The notes beneath the pieces were generated by a model. The model made no database searches. It was not told the DNA's origin and saw only the letters and a program-made list of their open reading frames with translations. Made by a program: the position numbers and the translations under genes. 7,790 nucleotides of DNA from Treponema sp. UBA6988 (GTDB lineage: Bacteria > Spirochaetota > Spirochaetia > Treponematales > Treponemataceae). Below are positions 5,056 to 7,790 of the stretch, in pieces. Each line of letters starts with the position of its first letter. Position 1 is the first letter of the stretch. Where the stretch lies: the NCBI GenBank assembly GCA_002448445.1, contig DJYC01000053.1, positions 1 through 7,790 of the forward strand, in the 5' to 3' direction.

Positions 5056-7509
5056 TTAAATGGAAGTTTCAAGAATTGCCTGCTTGTTCCTTGTGTATAC
5101 AGAGGCCCGGAGGGTTTTGTAGCGGCTCTTCAGCTTTTCAGGAATCTCGTATATGGACATTGCCACGACTATATTTTCGCAAGAGTCAAAGTCATCCACT
5201 GCAACGCATTCCTTTATTGCCGCGTAGGCCTCGTTAAAGCGCTTTTCTTCCATAACTTCCTTCATGCCGGACGGGCTGCTTCCCGGCGTAACGACAGGAA
5301 AGAGATGGCCCGTATAGGAAGCATAGTGCTGCACAAGGGCATCCGTCTTTTCATCAGCCTCCCTGTAATTGTGCTCGTCACAGCATTTTTCCAGATAGGC
5401 GGCCTCGGCAGAAAGCTCCTCAATTCCAATCAGCTTGGAAGAACTCTTTAGGCTGTGCACGCGTATTGTATAGTTCTTCCAGTCACCGTTTCGCTGGTAG
5501 TACTCAATAAAGAAAATGTTCTTGTCTATGGCATCATAAAAGTCGGAGACTGCGGTCTTCAGTATGCTTTCCTCCCCGCAGTGCATCAGGGCAGATTCAA
5601 TGTTCACACCCGGAACGTTCTTGTAAGCCGCAAAGAAGGTGTCGTCATGCTCTGAGGGTTCCTCGTGTACAGCAAGGGGCTGCTCCTCCTTGGCCTCTTC
5701 ATTGCGGACGACAAGCTCGGGCGGCAGATAGTCCATAAGAAGCTTTTCAAACTTCTGGTAGTCAACAGGCTTTGTTATATAGTCCACAAAACCGTGCCTC
5801 AGGAACATCTCGCGGGCACCGTAGATTGCATTTGCGGTAAAGGCAATGCAGGGCGTGCTTTTGTTAAGGTTCTCGTGGTCGCTGCGCATCTCTGCTATGG
5901 TCTCAAGGCCGTCCTTGCCGGGCATGCGGTGGTCAATGAATATCACGTCGTACTTGTTGTGCTTTACAAGGTCAATGGCGGCATCACCGCTAAGGGCTGT
6001 GTCCAGCTGAATCTGTGTCTTCTTGAGCAGGTTTGCAATAACCGTCAGGTTTATCTTCATGTCGTCCACGACGAGAATCTTTGCCGTCGGCGCATGGAAT
6101 GACTCCGAATAGGTCGAATGTGCCTCGTTTATGCTCTTTATGCGGGCGCTAAAGTTTCCGATTGGTTCCGCGCTTGCCACCTTCTGCTCAATCTCAAATG
6201 AAAAAGTGGAACCAACGCCTTCCTCGCTTTCCACCATAAGCTCCGTGCCCATCTTCTTAAGCAGGCTCTTGGTAATGGGAAGGCCAAGGCCGGTTCCCTC
6301 AACAGAACGGACGCTTCTTTCCTCCAAGCGGTCAAAGGAATCAAATAGCTTGGGTATGTTCTCCTTCTTTATGCCTATGCCCGTGTCCTTGACGGAAACA
6401 AAGAGCTTAACCGTCTCGTCATCGCTTCCGTTCCTAAAGTCCAGGGTAAAACTGACGCTTCCCTTGTTCGTGTACTTGACTGCATTGGTGAGCAGGTTCA
6501 AAATGCACTGCCTTATCCTGATGTCGTCTCCGTAAAGCTGGCAGGGAATCATTGGGTTAACGTTAACAATAAATTCAAGCCCGCGTTCCTTTGCACGGGG
6601 AGTAATCATATTGATAAGGTCGTTCAGCGTGGAGTTGATGTCGTACTTTACGCAGATAATCTCCATCTTGCCCGACTCAATCTTGGAAAAGTCAAGAATG
6701 TCGTTGATTATGGAAAGCAGGTTGCGGCTGGAAGAATTGATTTCGTTTGCATAGTTAAGGATTGTCTTGTCCGCACACTCGCGCAGAATCATCTCGTCAA
6801 AACCGATGATTGCATTTATAGGAGTGCGTATCTCGTGCGACATGTTGGCAAGGAAGGTAGACTTAGCCTCATCCTTTGCCTTGAGAAGCTCCATATCCTT
6901 GTCGTGGCTGTGGGCCTTTATCGTGGCATAGCGCAGGTAGTAGCTGCGGAAGACTCCACCCAGCACAACGCCTATTATGCCGAATATAACGCAGTCAATT
7001 ATGTCCGTTACAAAAACACCCACGTCCTTGAATTTATAGGAAAAGAAAAGGTCCACCGCAACAACCAGGCTGTTCAGAACGAAAAGCTTGAACGAAAGAT
7101 CCATTATGCAGATGGGAAAGACTACAAGAAAGCAGAGGGTTATCGTGTACGGATCTGGAACCCTTGCCATGCAGCACATAACCGTTGCAAAAATATGCAT
7201 GGAAAATGTAAAAACATACAAAAAAACGAGCGGATGCTTCTTTACATACTCCCCGAACAAAAAGGTTGCAATCGCAATCGAAAGGAAGACAAAGAAGAAT
7301 GACATGTAGAATTTATGGTAGGAGGGCTTGTTAAAGAAAGTGTTTGCAGGAATGTAGGAAATCAGCACTAGCGAAAACATTATGAAAAGAGCTGCATAAT
7401 TCAGCACACAGAGAAAACGGTAGTTGTACAAATAAAGCGCATCACGGTTTTCCCTAAACAAAGAGGCAGTTCGTTTCCATTGCAACTTCAAAGCATTAAT
7501 AAGGCCCAT
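5056..7509 (-). CDS. Hybrid sensor histidine kinase with receiver and Hpt domains
   Basis: This 817-residue phosphorelay protein sits in the inner membrane. Five or six hydrophobic helices span about residues 31-188, with little periplasmic sequence between them, followed by a helical linker (190-217). The HisKA H-box is SHEIRTP with His225. The ATPase domain shows the N-box (Asn338, Asn342), DTGIGI (Asp375) and GTGLGL (405-410). The receiver domain (about 477-596) has Asp482/Asp483, phospho-acceptor Asp526, Thr558 and Lys580. An Hpt domain (about 640-732) carries His685 in RVHSLKSSSKLIG. All key residues are present, so a full His-Asp-His relay is expected. Residues 745-817 form an extra helical tail I cannot assign. 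No DNA-binding domain or response-regulator gene is nearby, so the final partner and the signal are unknown. The start at 7509 has only a weak GGA five bases upstream; the next Met lies inside the first membrane helix. Its stop is one base from the convergent xylosidase stop. Confidence 0.93.
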   Translation of the reverse strand: MGLINALKLQWKRTASLFRENRDALYLYNYRFLCVLNYAALFIMFSLVLISYIPANTFFNKPSYHKFYMSFFFVFLSIAIATFLFGEYVKKHPLVFLYVFTFSMHIFATVMCCMARVPDPYTITLCFLVVFPICIMDLSFKLFVLNSLVVAVDLFFSYKFKDVGVFVTDIIDCVIFGIIGVVLGGVFRSYYLRYATIKAHSHDKDMELLKAKDEAKSTFLANMSHEIRTPINAIIGFDEMILRECADKTILNYANEINSSSRNLLSIINDILDFSKIESGKMEIICVKYDINSTLNDLINMITPRAKERGLEFIVNVNPMIPCQLYGDDIRIRQCILNLLTNAVKYTNKGSVSFTLDFRNGSDDETVKLFVSVKDTGIGIKKENIPKLFDSFDRLEERSVRSVEGTGLGLPITKSLLKKMGTELMVESEEGVGSTFSFEIEQKVASAEPIGNFSARIKSINEAHSTYSESFHAPTAKILVVDDMKINLTVIANLLKKTQIQLDTALSGDAAIDLVKHNKYDVIFIDHRMPGKDGLETIAEMRSDHENLNKSTPCIAFTANAIYGAREMFLRHGFVDYITKPVDYQKFEKLLMDYLPPELVVRNEEAKEEQPLAVHEEPSEHDDTFFAAYKNVPGVNIESALMHCGEESILKTAVSDFYDAIDKNIFFIEYYQRNGDWKNYTIRVHSLKSSSKLIGIEELSAEAAYLEKCCDEHNYREADEKTDALVQHYASYTGHLFPVVTPGSSPSGMKEVMEEKRFNEAYAAIKECVAVDDFDSCENIVVAMSIYEIPEKLKSRYKTLRASVYTRNKQAILETSI

Positions 7510-7517
7510 TTGTTTCC

Positions 7518-7546
7518 ATTATAATACTGTTTTCTTAAAATTAAAA
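7518..7546 (-). promoter_or_regulatory. Candidate promoter of the histidine kinase
   Basis: On the - strand a perfect TATAAT (7523-7518) lies 8 bases before the ATG, with a poor -35 candidate TTTTAA (7546-7541) at 17 bp spacing. Transcription from it would begin almost at the start codon, implying a leaderless or very short-leader mRNA. The gap 7510-7574 is very AT-rich, so a chance match is possible. Confidence 0.4.
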
Positions 7547-7574
7547 TAGAGTTTTTTGAATTTTTTCTAAATTT

Positions 7575-7790
7575 GGACGGTAGCCTTATCCGCTCTACCA
7601 TCCTGCCCCTCGGCTAACCCGACCGAACATGCCTCGCGTCACCCGCTTTCCAGGGTTCCGCTCCCGCTCCATTGCCTACGGCAACGCGTCCCGCGCCCTT
7701 CCAATCGGGCGTATGTCGCTAACCCGCCCTCCATGGCTAAATATTCCTTGGCAAGAAACAAAAACGGGGGTTCTTAGGGGCTAGCCCCTA
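7575..7790 (-). repeat. Modular dispersed repeat element, right copy (compact, cut by window end)
   Basis: Read on the - strand this copy runs from the palindrome (7790-7773) through AACCCCC and a short T-run, one head module (7758-7727), GGGTTAGCGACAT, the conserved CGCCC/GGGCG stem (7711-7694), a variable hairpin (TTGCC with GGCAA, 7672-7684) and the 97-bp tail (7671-7575). It lacks the second head module and the 62-bp hairpin insertion of the left copy, so it is probably nearer the basic form of about 220 bp. The final stem is GGATGGTAG with CTACCGTCC, 9 bp with one U.G pair. It ends 65 bp upstream of the kinase start codon, on the kinase strand. No coding sequence is evident. Confidence 0.88.
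7773..7790. repeat. Palindrome at the right window edge (18 of 20 bp visible)
   Basis: CTTAGGGGCTAGCCCCTA is the palindrome of 16-35 with its last two bases beyond the window. Flanking bases differ from those at the left end, so the palindrome itself is the shared boundary motif. Confidence 0.8.

Noticed and set aside
5038..7309. Several + strand open frames of 66-155 codons opposite the kinase (for example 6835-7302)
   Set aside because: They are antisense shadows of the kinase, which shows a full set of domain motifs.
16..7790. Composite transposon bounded by inverted elements
   Set aside because: No transposase is encoded in either copy or between them, and no target duplication can be checked because the window ends inside the right palindrome.

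Overview
The window looks like part of a host-associated or gut-type spirochaete chromosome, most probably Treponema or a close relative. This is inferred from a relaxed-lipobox TPR lipoprotein, a LiaF-like membrane protein, a large hybrid histidine kinase and a cytosolic GH120 xylosidase occurring together, with moderate GC and C-rich third codon positions. No rRNA or other species marker is present, so the assignment is tentative.

Layout. Positions 1-418 are non-coding and hold a modular, hairpin-rich repeat element on the + strand, starting with a 20-bp perfect palindrome. After a short AT-rich promoter region come three + strand genes: a six-helix LiaI/LiaF-like membrane protein (532-1146), a TPR lipoprotein overlapping it by 11 bp (1136-2884), and, after a 133-bp gap holding small hairpins, a glycoside hydrolase family 120 beta-xylosidase (3018-5054). 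A hybrid sensor histidine kinase lies on the - strand (5056-7509); its stop codon is one base from the xylosidase stop. Upstream of the kinase, 7575-7790 is a second copy of the repeat element on the - strand, cut by the window end inside the same palindrome.

How the parts may work together. The first two genes look translationally coupled and act at the membrane and cell envelope. The xylosidase has no signal peptide, so it should release xylose from imported xylo-oligosaccharides in the cytoplasm. The kinase carries its own receiver and Hpt domains and has no neighbouring response regulator, so its output partner lies elsewhere. Nothing in the sequence ties the kinase to xylan sensing.

The least explained material is the repeat pair. 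The copies are inverted, face inwards, and each ends 65-113 bp upstream of a start codon on the same strand. They share a gap-free 97-bp tail at about 85% identity (82/97 by eye), ending in a hairpin whose U.G pair works only on the gene-sense strand. The left copy has in addition a duplicated head module and a 62-bp two-hairpin insertion bounded by a near-perfect 7-bp direct repeat. I recognise no named family for this element.
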